From Methylotenera versatilis 79 (GTDB lineage Bacteria; Pseudomonadota; Gammaproteobacteria; Burkholderiales; Methylophilaceae): a DNA stretch of 64,000 nt. The translations under genes were made by a program, and so were the position numbers. Below, piece by piece: positions 1-10,070 of the stretch; the first letter of the stretch is position 1, and each line of letters opens with the position of its first letter. Location: contig NZ_ARVX01000001.1 in NCBI RefSeq assembly GCF_000384375.1, positions 1,364,001 through 1,428,000 of the forward strand, in the 5' to 3' direction. The notes below the pieces were generated by a model. It saw only the letters and a list, made by a program, of their open reading frames with translations, was not told the origin of the DNA and ran no database searches.

Positions 1-1
1 A

Positions 2-778
2 GCCTTAAGTGAGGTAAGCAAATTTGACCGTGTATTTATTTCCTTGCATGGTCGTTTTGGCGAGGATGGCACGATTCAAGGCGCGTTGGAATTAATGGAC
101 ATTCCGTTCACAGGCAGTGGTGTGATGGCGTCTAGCTTAGGTATGGATAAATGGCGCACCAAGCTGATGTGGCGTGCTGTTGGCGTTGCGACACCAGATT
201 TTGAGTTGGTGAATGCTGACAGTGACTTTGCTGCAATTGAGCAGAAATTAGGTTTGCCACTATTTGTAAAGCCGGCCAATGAAGGTTCCAGTATTGGCAT
301 CAGTAAAGTGAAGCAAGCGGGTGGTTTAAAAGCGGCTTATGCATTAGCTGCTGAGGCAGATCCGTTGGTGATTGCAGAGCAGTTTGTCGGTGGCGGTGAA
401 TATACCGTCGGTATTTTGGGTGATCAGGTTTTACCGATTATCAAAATAGTCCCCAAAACTGAATTTTATGATTTTGATGCGAAATACCTGCGCGATGACA
501 CCGAGTATTTGTGCCCATGCGGATTAAGTGCAGAAAAAGAAGCATTGATACAACGTGAAGCCTTGCAAGCATTTCGTGCCATTGGTTGTAGCGGTTGGGG
601 CAGGGTAGATTTTCTGATGGATGAGCAAGGCAATCACTATTTTTTAGAGGTTAACACCAGCCCAGGCATGACAGATCATAGTTTGGTGCCAATGGCTGCC
701 AAAGCAGCAGGACTTTCTTTTGACGAATTAGTGGTGAAGATTTTAACGATGACATTGGGTGTTAAGAATGTGGGATAA
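2..778 (+). CDS. ddl: D-alanine--D-alanine ligase, 5' end outside window
   Basis: Joins two D-alanines with ATP for peptidoglycan precursors in the cytoplasm. The reading frame is open from base 2, so the N-terminus (about 50 residues of a usual ~305) lies upstream of the window. Seen: the [13 protein letters not shown] motif near the start, MDKWRTK, the ATP-grasp stretch [15 protein letters not shown], and the metal-binding [13 protein letters not shown] near the end. It overlaps ftsQ by 11 bases, as is usual for the ddl-ftsQ junction in the division cluster. The order ddl-ftsQ-ftsA-ftsZ supports DdlB. Confidence 0.96.
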   Translation, partial: ALSEVSKFDRVFISLHGRFGEDGTIQGALELMDIPFTGSGVMASSLGMDKWRTKLMWRAVGVATPDFELVNADSDFAAIEQKLGLPLFVKPANEGSSIGISKVKQAGGLKAAYALAAEADPLVIAEQFVGGGEYTVGILGDQVLPIIKIVPKTEFYDFDAKYLRDDTEYLCPCGLSAEKEALIQREALQAFRAIGCSGWGRVDFLMDEQGNHYFLEVNTSPGMTDHSLVPMAAKAAGLSFDELVVKILTMTLGVKNVG

Positions 779-1589
779 ACCCCGCCTATTAAATTGGTTA
801 GCCAATTTACTATATGCCATGTCGGTAGTGTTAATGCTGTACGCCTTGATATTCGTCGTGGTGCATTTGCCTATTTTTCCGCTACGCGAAGTGAAAGTGA
901 ATGGCGAATTAGCACATGTGAATCGTGAGCAGATTAAGTTGATTGTAGCCAAACATTTAAAAGGTAATTTTTTTACCTTGGATTTAGTCAAGACACGCGA
1001 TGCGTTTCAAAAACTGCCTTGGGCGCGCGATGTAAGCGTGCGCCGTCGCTGGCCAGACCAGTTGGAAGTGTCGATTGAAGAGCATCAGGCACTGGCGCGT
1101 TGGGGCAATATTGCGCTGGTGAATACGCATGGCGAATTATTCCAAGCGGCGACAGATGCGGAATTACCTGTGTTTTATGGGCCGGGAGATGGCGTGATGG
1201 AAGTCACTAAAAGTTACGGAAACTATAGCCAGATTTTAAATAAAGCCGACATCAAAATAGCGCAAGTGACGTTATCGCCACGCCGCTCTTGGGAAATTAA
1301 GACAAATAAAGGGTTAACTATTGCATTAGGTCGTACAGAAATGGATGAGCGTTTGAATAAATTCACCGGCGCTTACCAATCGACATTAAGCCGATTAGGG
1401 CTAAAAGTAGTTTATGCCGATTTGCGCTATCCGAATGGGTTTGCCGTGCGTAAACCAGAGGGATTAAGTGCTTTGTTAAGTAGAGAGTTGGCAGCAAAAA
1501 AAGCGTTAATGGCAACTGAAAAAAAATCGCTTATTGCACCTAATCCTGTACATAAACCTGCACTGGAGCCTGGGGCAAAGGCGACATAA
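768..1589 (+). CDS. ftsQ: Cell division protein FtsQ
   Basis: Bitopic inner-membrane divisome protein linking the early and late division proteins (FtsB/FtsL partner). Visible: a short cytoplasmic N-terminus (MWDKPRLLN), one membrane segment at about residues 10-33, then a periplasmic POTRA-like region starting at [16 protein letters not shown] and the FtsQ domain. An upstream GTG at 759 in the same frame is possible, but ATG 768 gives the better start. About 273 residues, normal for the family. Overlaps the end of ddl, so it is probably translationally coupled. The tail is Lys/Ala rich. Confidence 0.93.
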   Translation: MWDKPRLLNWLANLLYAMSVVLMLYALIFVVVHLPIFPLREVKVNGELAHVNREQIKLIVAKHLKGNFFTLDLVKTRDAFQKLPWARDVSVRRRWPDQLEVSIEEHQALARWGNIALVNTHGELFQAATDAELPVFYGPGDGVMEVTKSYGNYSQILNKADIKIAQVTLSPRRSWEIKTNKGLTIALGRTEMDERLNKFTGAYQSTLSRLGLKVVYADLRYPNGFAVRKPEGLSALLSRELAAKKALMATEKKSLIAPNPVHKPALEPGAKAT

Positions 1590-1648
1590 CTGAAACAATT
1601 TGGCCTAGTGATATGTTTGGCAAACAAAATGAAAAAAGGGAGTAAATA

Positions 1649-2887
1649 ATGAGTAAGGTTCGTGAAGATAAAAACCTAATTGTCGGGTTAGATATCGGCA
1701 CATCAAAGATCGTGACTATCGTCGCCGAGCTGTTGCCAGAAGGCACTTTAAAGGTGATTGGTCTTGGTCAGCATGTGTCGCGCGGCCTTAAAAAAGGCGT
1801 GGTAATCAATATTGATTCCACTATGCAGGCGATTCAACGCTCAATCGAAGAAGCGGAGTTGATGGCGGATTGCAAAATCAATGCGGTGTTTACCGGTATT
1901 GCTGGTAGCCATATTAAAAGCCTTAACTCGCACGGCATGGTGAAGATTAAAGATGCAGAAGTATCGCAAATGGATATTGACCGCGTGGTAGAAACCGCGC
2001 GCGCGATTGCGTTGCCAGCTGATCAGCAAATTCTGCATATTCTGACGCAAGAATTCATTATCGATGGCCAAGATGATGTGCGCGATCCACTCGGTATGAG
2101 CGGCATGAAACTGGAAGCGAAAGTGCACATCGTCACTGGCGCGGTAGCGGCTGCGCAAAATATCGTTAAGTGCATCAAGCGTTGCGGTTTAGAAGTCAGT
2201 GATTTGATTCTACAACCATTGGCTTCAAGTGTCGCTGTGCTGACAGATGATGAAAAAGATCTAGGCGTTTGCCTGGTAGATATTGGCGGCGGCACGACTG
2301 ATATCGCGGTATTTAAAAACGGCTCTATCCGTCACACAGCGGTAGTACCAATTGCTGGCGACCAGATTACCAATGACGTTGCCGTGGCTTTCCGCACGCC
2401 AACTCAATCGGCAGAAGATATTAAAGTGAAATATGGTTGCGCTTTGCGCCAATTAGCCGATGCACGCGAAATCGTTGAAGTGCCCGGTGTAGATGGCCGC
2501 GAAGCACGTCAATTATCGGTACAAACACTTGCGGAAGTTATTGAACCACGCGTGGTAGAGCTATATGAGTTTGTGTTGCAAGAGCTACGCCGCAGCGGCA
2601 TGGAGGAAATGATTGCTTCTGGCATCGTGATTACTGGTGGGTCTGCGATGATGCGCGGCATGATCGAGCTGGGCGAAGAGATTTTCCACATGCCAGTACG
2701 TTTGGGTATGCCACGTTATGTGGGTGGATTATCTGAAGTCATCAGTAATCCGCGTTATGCAACAGGTGTTGGTTTGATTTTGATGGGCAAGCAGCAATTA
2801 GAGCGTCAAATTAGTGGGCAAATGGAATCGAATTCAATCAGTCGTTTGTTTGAAAAAATGAAGTCGTGGTTTCAGGGTAATTTTTAG
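1649..2887 (+). CDS. ftsA: Cell division protein FtsA
   Basis: Actin-like ATPase that anchors FtsZ to the inner membrane. Visible: phosphate-1 motif VGLDIGTSKI at about residues 13-22, the phosphate-2 motif CLVDIGGGTTDIAVF, and the adenosine motif VITGGSAMMRGM. The C-terminus SRLFEKMKSWFQGNF is the amphipathic membrane-targeting helix. A clear ribosome binding site (AGGGAG) precedes the ATG. 412 residues, standard length. It follows ftsQ after 59 bases and precedes ftsZ. Confidence 0.97.
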   Translation: MSKVREDKNLIVGLDIGTSKIVTIVAELLPEGTLKVIGLGQHVSRGLKKGVVINIDSTMQAIQRSIEEAELMADCKINAVFTGIAGSHIKSLNSHGMVKIKDAEVSQMDIDRVVETARAIALPADQQILHILTQEFIIDGQDDVRDPLGMSGMKLEAKVHIVTGAVAAAQNIVKCIKRCGLEVSDLILQPLASSVAVLTDDEKDLGVCLVDIGGGTTDIAVFKNGSIRHTAVVPIAGDQITNDVAVAFRTPTQSAEDIKVKYGCALRQLADAREIVEVPGVDGREARQLSVQTLAEVIEPRVVELYEFVLQELRRSGMEEMIASGIVITGGSAMMRGMIELGEEIFHMPVRLGMPRYVGGLSEVISNPRYATGVGLILMGKQQLERQISGQMESNSISRLFEKMKSWFQGNF

Positions 2888-3019
2888 TTAACAGTATTTT
2901 TGGGTTAGAAAGTAATTTAAGTAGTTGTTTTTTAGTGTTTTTTAAGTGTTAAGTATGGGTAATAGGGCAGCGTTTAATGCGAGTTAAACGCAAATATTAA
3001 AGGCAAAAAGGAGATAAAA

Positions 3020-4183
3020 ATGTTTGAAATTATGGAAAAAGATTCACAAGAAGCAGTCATCAAGGTGATTGGTGTAGGTGGTTGCGGCGGCAACGCGATT
3101 AATCACATGATTAGCAAAAATGTATTGGGCGTAGAATTTATTAGCGCGAATACCGATGCACAAGCTCTGAAGAAAAGCTCTGCAACCAAAACGATTCAAA
3201 TCGGTTCAGAAATTACCAAAGGCTTGGGCGCAGGCGCAAAACCAGAAGTAGGTCGTGAAGCGGCATTAGAAGATCGTGATCGTATCGCGGAAATGATCGA
3301 TGGCGCGGATATGTTGTTCATCACTGCTGGTATGGGTGGCGGTACAGGTACTGGCGCGGCGCCAATTATTGCTGAAGTAGCCAAAGAAATGGGCATTTTA
3401 ACCGTAGCTGTTGTGACTAAACCATTCGCTTTTGAAGGCAAACGCACTAAAGTGGCGACAGAAGGTCTAGAAGAGTTGTCACAACACGTGGATTCATTGA
3501 TTGTGATTCCTAACGAAAAATTGATGGAAGTGTTGGGTGAAGACGTGCCTTTCACAGAAGCATTCAGTGCCGCGAACGACGTACTACATAATGCTGTCTC
3601 AGGTATTGCGGAGATCATTAATTGCCCAGGTTTGGTAAACGTTGACTTTGCCGATGTACGCACAGTAATGTCTGAGATGGGTATGGCGATGATGGGTTCT
3701 GCAGAAGCCAGTGGCGTAAACCGCGCGATGATTGCAGCAGAACAAGCCGTTGCAAGCCCATTATTAGAAGACGTCAACTTAGCCAATGCGCGTGGCGTTT
3801 TAGTGAATATCACCGCAAGTGCCAGCTTTAAAATGAAAGAGTATTATGATGTGATGAACACCATTAAAGCGTTCACTGCAGATGATGCGACCGTGATTGT
3901 CGGTAATGTGGTTGACGAAAGCATGGGCGATAAATTGCGCGTAACCATGGTGGCAACTGGTTTAAACGGTGCTGTTGCACGTCGCCAACAAAAACCAGAA
4001 TTGCGTGTAATGACGACTTTGATGACAGGTACGAATAGTCAGCCAGTATTTGTAGGCGAAGTTGAAGACGAAGCACCGGCAGTGTTTAGTCAAAATAATC
4101 GTCGCGCGCAAGTAGAAGCGATGAAAATGTCAGGTGTTGAAGAATATGACATCCCTGCATTTTTACGCAAACAAGCAGATTAA
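3020..4183 (+). CDS. ftsZ: Cell division GTPase FtsZ
   Basis: Tubulin-like GTPase that forms the Z ring. The tubulin signature GGGTGTG is at residues 106-112, with the N-terminal VGGCGGNAINHM loop and a C-terminal conserved peptide DIPAFLRKQAD that binds FtsA and ZipA. The linker between core and tail is short. Strong ribosome binding site AAGGAG at 3008-3013. The 132-base ftsA-ftsZ gap is AT-rich and probably holds an ftsZ promoter, as in other species; I could not place its hexamers with confidence. Confidence 0.98.
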   Translation: MFEIMEKDSQEAVIKVIGVGGCGGNAINHMISKNVLGVEFISANTDAQALKKSSATKTIQIGSEITKGLGAGAKPEVGREAALEDRDRIAEMIDGADMLFITAGMGGGTGTGAAPIIAEVAKEMGILTVAVVTKPFAFEGKRTKVATEGLEELSQHVDSLIVIPNEKLMEVLGEDVPFTEAFSAANDVLHNAVSGIAEIINCPGLVNVDFADVRTVMSEMGMAMMGSAEASGVNRAMIAAEQAVASPLLEDVNLANARGVLVNITASASFKMKEYYDVMNTIKAFTADDATVIVGNVVDESMGDKLRVTMVATGLNGAVARRQQKPELRVMTTLMTGTNSQPVFVGEVEDEAPAVFSQNNRRAQVEAMKMSGVEEYDIPAFLRKQAD

Positions 4184-4261
4184 TAGTGGCAACATTTGTT
4201 AAAATGCAAAGTAAGAACTGATTGATATGTTTTGTCATAATAAAGGGAACAAACTAGTTGA

Positions 4262-4273
4262 TTCTAGCTAGAA
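4262..4273. repeat. 12-bp perfect palindrome upstream of lpxC
   Basis: TTCTAGCTAGAA is a perfect palindrome, flanked by loosely matching arms (AACTA on the left, TAGTT on the right), in the 118-base ftsZ-lpxC gap and 29 bases before the lpxC start. It could be a protein-binding site or a small hairpin. Its role is unknown. Confidence 0.4.
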
Positions 4274-4301
4274 ATAGTTAGTTTATATTTGGAAATATTA
4301 A

Positions 4302-5240
4302 GTGCTAAAGCAGAGAACATTAAAAAAACAGATTAGTGCTACTGGCGTTGGTTTGCATAATGGTGAAAAAGTCACGCTGACTTTGAAACCGGCGGCAATC
4401 GATACTGGCATTATATTTAAGCGCGCCGATTTGCCCGGAGCGCCGACGATACAAGCACAACCTGACGCAGTGCGTGATACGCGCATGTGTTCTGCCCTAG
4501 AACATAATGGTGCGCGTGTCGCCACTGTTGAGCACTTAATGTCTGCGCTGGCTGGTTTGGGCGTAGATAATATTCTGATAGAAGTCACTGCCTCTGAGAT
4601 TCCGATCATGGATGGCAGTGCTGGGCCCTTTATTTATTTGCTGCAATCGGCTGGCATCGTGGAGCAGTCTGCCGCAAAAAAATTCATTAAAATCAAAAAA
4701 CTAGTTGAAGTAAAAGAAGGTGATAAATGGGTGAAATTCGAGCCTTATCACGGTTTTAAAATGGATTTCACCATTGATTTTGCACATCCTGTTTTTGAGA
4801 ATTCGGGCAGCAACGTCAAAATAGATTTTAAAGATAATACTTATATTAAAGAAATCAGCCGAGCCAGAACATTTGGTTTTATGCATGAAGTGGAATACCT
4901 ACGCGCCAATGGATTAGCGCGTGGCGGCAGTTTAGATAATGCCATTGTGTTAGATGAATATCGCATTTTAAATACCGATGGCCTACGTTATGACGATGAA
5001 TTTGCCAAACATAAAGTGTTGGATGCAATCGGCGATTTATATATGCTTGGCCATCCATTATTAGGTGCATTTACCGCGTTTAAATCTGGCCATGCGTTAA
5101 ATAATGCCTTACTGATTGCATTGTTGGCAGATGCCGACGCTTGGGAATTTGCGACTTTTGATAACATTGACGAAGCGCCAAAAGGCTTTCAAGATCAAAT
5201 CGCATTTTTTACGCCTAAACTGATGCCGCATTTTATTTAA
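4302..5240 (+). CDS. lpxC: UDP-3-O-acyl-N-acetylglucosamine deacetylase LpxC
   Basis: Zinc enzyme catalysing the committed step of lipid A synthesis in the cytoplasm. Zinc ligands align with E. coli: His78 in [10 protein letters not shown], His237 and Asp241 in HKVLDAIGD. His264 (SGHALNN) is the catalytic histidine. The start is GTG at 4302, preceded by a GGAAAT stretch; this gives 312 residues and the expected N-terminus ([19 protein letters not shown]). It follows ftsZ, the classic end of the division cluster. Confidence 0.97.
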   Translation: MLKQRTLKKQISATGVGLHNGEKVTLTLKPAAIDTGIIFKRADLPGAPTIQAQPDAVRDTRMCSALEHNGARVATVEHLMSALAGLGVDNILIEVTASEIPIMDGSAGPFIYLLQSAGIVEQSAAKKFIKIKKLVEVKEGDKWVKFEPYHGFKMDFTIDFAHPVFENSGSNVKIDFKDNTYIKEISRARTFGFMHEVEYLRANGLARGGSLDNAIVLDEYRILNTDGLRYDDEFAKHKVLDAIGDLYMLGHPLLGAFTAFKSGHALNNALLIALLADADAWEFATFDNIDEAPKGFQDQIAFFTPKLMPHFI

Positions 5241-5301
5241 CGATTAAACAGATAACGATCAGTTTTTAAACGATAGCGTTTAGATTCCAATCATTCAAAT
5301 C

Positions 5302-5484
5302 ATGGCAATTATCCGCTTAACTATTGTTTTAGTTTTTCTCACAAGCTTAGTATTGTTGGCGCTATATCTAGTCACACGCAATAAAAGGTATTTAACCATC
5401 ATAAAACAAATCCTCACCTACACAGGCTGGATGTTGGTTGTAGTTACACTGCTTTACTTAATAGCTAGGGTTATCCGACTTTAG
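5302..5484 (+). CDS. Small two-segment membrane protein, unknown function
   Basis: 60 residues with two hydrophobic stretches, roughly residues 4-25 (IRLTIVLVFLTSLVLLALYL) and 40-57, separated by a basic loop (RNKRYLTIIKQ). It sits between lpxC and the lytic transglycosylase on the same strand, 28 bases before the latter, so it is probably cotranscribed. I recognise no family. The coding nature is supported by the clean membrane topology and position rather than by a strong ribosome binding site. Confidence 0.65.
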   Translation: MAIIRLTIVLVFLTSLVLLALYLVTRNKRYLTIIKQILTYTGWMLVVVTLLYLIARVIRL

Positions 5485-5512
5485 AAGACGTCTAAAAAGA
5501 GGTTCGGTTAAT

Positions 5513-7591
5513 ATGCGCGCTTTAAATTATTTCAAATTCAATTACTTTAAAAGCAGCTATTTTAAATGCATCGTTGCATTGCTAACGCTATCTGCCAGCA
5601 CTGGTTTTGCTGCCAGCGGCGATGATGAGTTTTTACTTGCACGTGACGCTTACAGTAAAAAAAATGCTATCGCATTATCTGAATTTACCCAGCAGCTACA
5701 AGATGAGCACTATATTCTTGCACCTTATGCTGAATATTGGCTGATGTTATTGAGCCTAAATGAAGCAGATAACAAAACCATCGTCGATTTTATTAATACT
5801 TATAGTGATTATCCTTTTTCAGCAAAACTACGCGCCGAGTATTTAAAAAAACTCGGTAAAGAGCAAGACTGGTCAAGTTTCGCCACTGAATACGCGCGTT
5901 ATAAACAAGAAGATGCGGCAGTTGCGTGTTATGCGGCAGAGGCGAATGCAGTTTTAGACGATGTGAAATCGCTACAAAATGCAAAAGCTTTATGGATGCA
6001 AGCGAAAGAGCAGCCGAGTAATTGCAATAGTTTGTTTGATCGTATGCAAGTGGCCAATGTATTGACTGAGGAAGATATTTGGGGGCGCTTCCGTTTGGCG
6101 TTAACGGATAATCGTATCAGTCTTGCTAAAGGTATTCTGCAACGCAGTAAAACGTTTGAAGCTAGCCAAAACAAGTTAATCGATAAAGTCATGGCAAACC
6201 CTAGCGCGGCATTAACCAAAAGAACGATTGGTTTTAACACGCGATTAGGCCGCGAGCTTAATTTGACAGCGCTGAATCGAGTCGCAAAAACTAACTCGTT
6301 ACAAGCGTTAAGTCTGTTTAATAAACTAGCAGATTCCATTCAAACGGACGATAAAAAATTCTTTTATGGGCGATTAGCTTTATATGCCGCGCAAAGGCAT
6401 GAGCCGCAAGCGCAAGATTGGTTTAAATTAGCCAGCAATGATGGTAAAACGAATGGCTTAAATAATGACCAAATGGCTTGGTATGCGCGCGCTGCGTTGC
6501 GAGATAAAAATTGGAAAAACCTACTCGCAGTTATCGAAAAAATGGATGCAACCCAGTCTGAAGAAGCCGCTTGGCGTTATTGGAAAGCACGTGCGTTAAA
6601 AACGCAAAATCAAACTTTAGAGGCTAATACCTTGTTTGCCAAGCTGTCAGTAGAGCGCCACTTTTACGGCTGGTTGGCGCAAGATGAGCTGGAAGGTTTT
6701 GTTACTGCGCCATTAAATACTTATAAAACTTCAGAGGCCGATGTAAAAGCGATTGCTGCAATACCAGCGATTCAGCGTGCGCAGGCATTACAAGGTTTAG
6801 ACTTTTTGTGGGAAGCAAAAGCAGAATGGGTAATGGCGATTCAGGCATTTGATGATAGCCAATTGATTGCCGCAGCAGAGTTCGCATCACGTCAAAAATG
6901 GCATGATCTAGCCATTATCACGGCTGATAAAACCACGGAGCTACATGATTTTGCACTGCGCTACCCAACGCCATATCGCAACTTGATGAAATCTGCTGCA
7001 AACGACCAAGCAATCGATGAAGCTTGGGTTTATGGCATTACGCGCCAAGAAAGCCGTTTTATGGTTGCGGCAAAATCAGGCGTGGGCGCTGCAGGTTTAA
7101 TGCAACTAATGCCAGCAACGGCCAAATGGATTGCCAGCAAAGCCGGTGTTGAAAATTATCACAATGGCATGATTCATGAAATGGATACGAATATTGCATT
7201 GGGCACTTATTACTTGCGTTACACCTTAGATTTAATGAATGGCCAGCCTGTGATGGCAACCGCGGCTTATAATGCTGGCCCCAGTCGCGCAAGAAAATGG
7301 CAGGCAGATGTGCCGCTAGAAGGTGCGATTTATGCGGAAACGATTCCATTTAGCGAAACGCGCACTTATGTACAAAGAGTGATGGCAAACGCGCATTTAT
7401 ACGCGCATCAACTCGGGTTAAAGCCGATAACATTAAAACAAAGATTAGGTATTATTCCCAGTAATACAGGGTTAATCAGCGATAATGCTGGTGTTAACAG
7501 TGCCGCAGTGACGAATGTGGACGCTGAAAATGTGAATCAAAATAATGCAACTCAGAGTAATATTGAATCTACGCCAGCGGCGGATGAGTAG
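5513..7591 (+). CDS. Soluble lytic murein transglycosylase (Slt70 type)
   Basis: Cleaves peptidoglycan glycan strands in the periplasm with formation of 1,6-anhydromuramic ends. A signal peptide is visible (hydrophobic FKCIVALLTLSASTGFA, cleavage near residue 33). A long alpha-helical repeat superhelix covers about residues 40-490. The catalytic SLT domain follows, with Glu513 in RQESRFMVAAKSGVGAAGLMQL-type sequence and the AAYNAGPSR motif. 692 residues, a little longer than E. coli Slt, with an Asn/Ala-rich tail. Membership in the Slt70 family is clear; the exact paralogue is not. Confidence 0.93.
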   Translation: MRALNYFKFNYFKSSYFKCIVALLTLSASTGFAASGDDEFLLARDAYSKKNAIALSEFTQQLQDEHYILAPYAEYWLMLLSLNEADNKTIVDFINTYSDYPFSAKLRAEYLKKLGKEQDWSSFATEYARYKQEDAAVACYAAEANAVLDDVKSLQNAKALWMQAKEQPSNCNSLFDRMQVANVLTEEDIWGRFRLALTDNRISLAKGILQRSKTFEASQNKLIDKVMANPSAALTKRTIGFNTRLGRELNLTALNRVAKTNSLQALSLFNKLADSIQTDDKKFFYGRLALYAAQRHEPQAQDWFKLASNDGKTNGLNNDQMAWYARAALRDKNWKNLLAVIEKMDATQSEEAAWRYWKARALKTQNQTLEANTLFAKLSVERHFYGWLAQDELEGFVTAPLNTYKTSEADVKAIAAIPAIQRAQALQGLDFLWEAKAEWVMAIQAFDDSQLIAAAEFASRQKWHDLAIITADKTTELHDFALRYPTPYRNLMKSAANDQAIDEAWVYGITRQESRFMVAAKSGVGAAGLMQLMPATAKWIASKAGVENYHNGMIHEMDTNIALGTYYLRYTLDLMNGQPVMATAAYNAGPSRARKWQADVPLEGAIYAETIPFSETRTYVQRVMANAHLYAHQLGLKPITLKQRLGIIPSNTGLISDNAGVNSAAVTNVDAENVNQNNATQSNIESTPAADE

Positions 7592-7629
7592 TTTAAGTAA
7601 TTAAAAGATTGAGTAATTTAAAGGCAAGT

Positions 7630-8595
7630 ATGACAATCAAATCAGTATGTGTTTTGGGCGGAGCAGGTTTTGTCGGTAGCAGTATAGTCGGAAAATTAGA
7701 TGCCGCAGGTTATCAGGTGAAAGTATTATCGCGCCGCCGAGAATCCAGTAAGCATTTGATTTTGCTGCCAAATGTGCAAGTGGTGGAATGCGATGTCATG
7801 AATAATCAATCGCTGAAGCAAGCGCTCACTGGCGCAGATGCGGTGATTAACTTAATCGGTATTTTGCATGAAAATCGCTTAAATACCTTTGAAGCCAATC
7901 ATCACCAACTGCCGCGCCGCGTTGCGCAATTATGCGAAAACTTAGATATTCAACGCTTCATACACATGAGCGCGTTGCAAGCCAGCACCCACGCACCTAG
8001 TCAGTATTTAATCAGCAAAGCCAAAGGTGAAGCTGCATTAAAGGATTTCAGCAAAAAATTAGATGTAACGATTTTTAGGCCTTCGGTTATTTTTGGGCGC
8101 AATGATAGATTTTTAAACCTATTCGCCACTTTGGTTAAATATTTGCCAGTGATTGCTTTGGCAAAGCCTGATGCAAAATTTCAGCCGATTTGGGTGGAAG
8201 ATGCAGCTAGTTGTTTTGTGAACGCTTTAGAAAATACCGATACTTACGATAAAACCTATGAACTTGGCGGGCCTAACGTTTATACCATGCGCGAATTAGT
8301 GCAAAAAGTAATGGATATTTTGGGCAAGCAACGCCCGATTATTGGTTTGAATGATCGCTTATCAATGGCGCAAGCATTTGCGCTAGAGTTGCTGCCGATT
8401 AAGTTAATGACACGTGACAATGTGAAGTCGATGTCGCTAGACAATGTGACACATCAGCCGATTGCGTCAGAGCTAGCTGTTATTCCAACGCCGATTGATG
8501 CGGTTTTGCCAGAGTATTTAATCAACGATACGCCACGCGGCGCTTATGATGGTTTCCGCAGTGCTGCAGGCCGTGCCATTAATGCTAGAAGATAA
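7630..8595 (+). CDS. NAD(P)-binding epimerase-like protein (NDUFA9/complex I 39 kDa type)
   Basis: Rossmann-fold short-chain dehydrogenase relative. The N-terminal nucleotide-binding motif is VLGGAGFVGSSIV. IFRPSVIFGRNDRFLN in the middle is typical of the group that includes the complex I accessory subunit NDUFA9. The YxxxK active-site pair appears as YLISK. ATG 7630 is preferred over the upstream TTG 7609 because a purine-rich site (AAAGGC) lies just before it. Substrate unknown; bacterial members often lie near cca, as here. Confidence 0.85.
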   Translation: MTIKSVCVLGGAGFVGSSIVGKLDAAGYQVKVLSRRRESSKHLILLPNVQVVECDVMNNQSLKQALTGADAVINLIGILHENRLNTFEANHHQLPRRVAQLCENLDIQRFIHMSALQASTHAPSQYLISKAKGEAALKDFSKKLDVTIFRPSVIFGRNDRFLNLFATLVKYLPVIALAKPDAKFQPIWVEDAASCFVNALENTDTYDKTYELGGPNVYTMRELVQKVMDILGKQRPIIGLNDRLSMAQAFALELLPIKLMTRDNVKSMSLDNVTHQPIASELAVIPTPIDAVLPEYLINDTPRGAYDGFRSAAGRAINARR

Positions 8596-8650
8596 GCTGT
8601 TAATGTTCAGAAAATTAGTGTGCAAAAATAAGTGCACAGAAACCTAAATA

Positions 8651-9883
8651 ATGTCTGAAATGCAAGTCTACATTGTTGGTGGTGCGGTGCGTGATAAACT
8701 ATTGGGCTTGCCAGTAAAAGATAAAGATTATGTCGTTGTCGGCAGTACCGCCGAGCAAATGATAGCCGCAGGTTACAAACCAGTCGGCAAAGATTTCCCC
8801 GTTTTTTTACATCCCAGCACGCATGAGGAATATGCGTTGGCGCGCACAGAACGCAAAACAGCTGTGGGCTACAAAGGCTTTGCCGTACATGCTTCGCCAG
8901 AAGTGACGTTAGAAGAAGATTTAGCTCGTCGCGACTTAACCATTAATGCCATCGCAAAAAATGTGAATACCAAAGATGGGCGTCAAGAGTTAATCGATCC
9001 ATTTAACGGATTAGCGGACATCAAATCCAAAACTCTGCGTCATGTAAGCGATGCTTTTGCAGAAGACCCTGTACGAGTTTTGCGTGCTGCGCGTTTTGCC
9101 GCACGCTTTGCGGATTTCACAGTTGCGCCAGAAACCAATAAGCTAATGCAAGAAATGGTAGCCGCTGGCGAAGTGGATGCGCTGGTGCCTGAACGTGTTT
9201 GGCAAGAGTTAGCAAAAGGTTTGATGGAGCAAAAACCTAGCCGCATGTTTGAAGTGCTACGTGCCTGTGGTGCGCTACAAAAAATTCTGCCGGAGTTGGA
9301 TAGATTGTGGGGCGTGCCGCAACCGCCGCAACATCATCCTGAAATTGATACCGGCGTGCATGTGATGATGGTGATTGATTACGCCGCCAAACAAAATTTC
9401 AACCTGCCGATTCGCTTTGCCGCACTAACGCACGACCTTGGCAAAGGTACTACGCCAATCGATGTTTTGCCACGCCATATCGGCCATGAGATTCGCAGTG
9501 TAGATTTGTTGAAAGACGTGAGTAAACGTCTACGTGTGCCAAATGATTGCAAAGAGTTGGCGCATATTGTCGCAAAGTTTCACGGCAAATTACACCAAGC
9601 CAGCAAAATGCGTGCAGATACTTTGCTTGAGTTTTTGATGGAGTTGGATGTGATTCGTCAGCCTGAAAGGTTTAACGATTTTTTAAAAGCCTGCGAAGCT
9701 GATTCACGTGGCAGGACTGGATTAGAAAATTGTGATTTACTCGAAGCTGAACTGCTTAAGAAAGTACTACAAGCAGTTTTAAGTGTGAATGCTGGTGCGA
9801 TTGCGCAAGGTTTTAATGAGCCTGAAAAGATTAAGGCTGCATTGTTTCAGGCAAGACTGAAAACCATTCAGCAAATTATTTGA
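8651..9883 (+). CDS. cca: Multifunctional CCA protein (tRNA nucleotidyltransferase)
   Basis: Adds and repairs the CCA end of tRNAs. The nucleotidyltransferase head has VGGAVRDKLLGLPVKDKDYVV with the DxD metal site, then RRDLTINAIA and EDPVRVLRAARFAARF. An HD phosphohydrolase domain (THDLGKGTT) is in the C-terminal half, so this is the long bacterial multifunctional form (410 residues). ATG 8651 or 8660 could be the start. Confidence 0.96.
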   Translation: MSEMQVYIVGGAVRDKLLGLPVKDKDYVVVGSTAEQMIAAGYKPVGKDFPVFLHPSTHEEYALARTERKTAVGYKGFAVHASPEVTLEEDLARRDLTINAIAKNVNTKDGRQELIDPFNGLADIKSKTLRHVSDAFAEDPVRVLRAARFAARFADFTVAPETNKLMQEMVAAGEVDALVPERVWQELAKGLMEQKPSRMFEVLRACGALQKILPELDRLWGVPQPPQHHPEIDTGVHVMMVIDYAAKQNFNLPIRFAALTHDLGKGTTPIDVLPRHIGHEIRSVDLLKDVSKRLRVPNDCKELAHIVAKFHGKLHQASKMRADTLLEFLMELDVIRQPERFNDFLKACEADSRGRTGLENCDLLEAELLKKVLQAVLSVNAGAIAQGFNEPEKIKAALFQARLKTIQQII

Positions 9884-10070
9884 AAGATTCATCAATCGTA
9901 TTTCTTCTATTCTTTACATATATTTACCTAGTCAGATAGGTCTTACAAGCTTGTCAGCGTCATCCGGATAAAACTTCAGCCGTTATACTTACACAATGAG
10001 TTAGCTACTTGACTAGAAGCTCAATTACATTGATTTTGTAGCATACAAATTTTAAAGATAACGAGGTTTT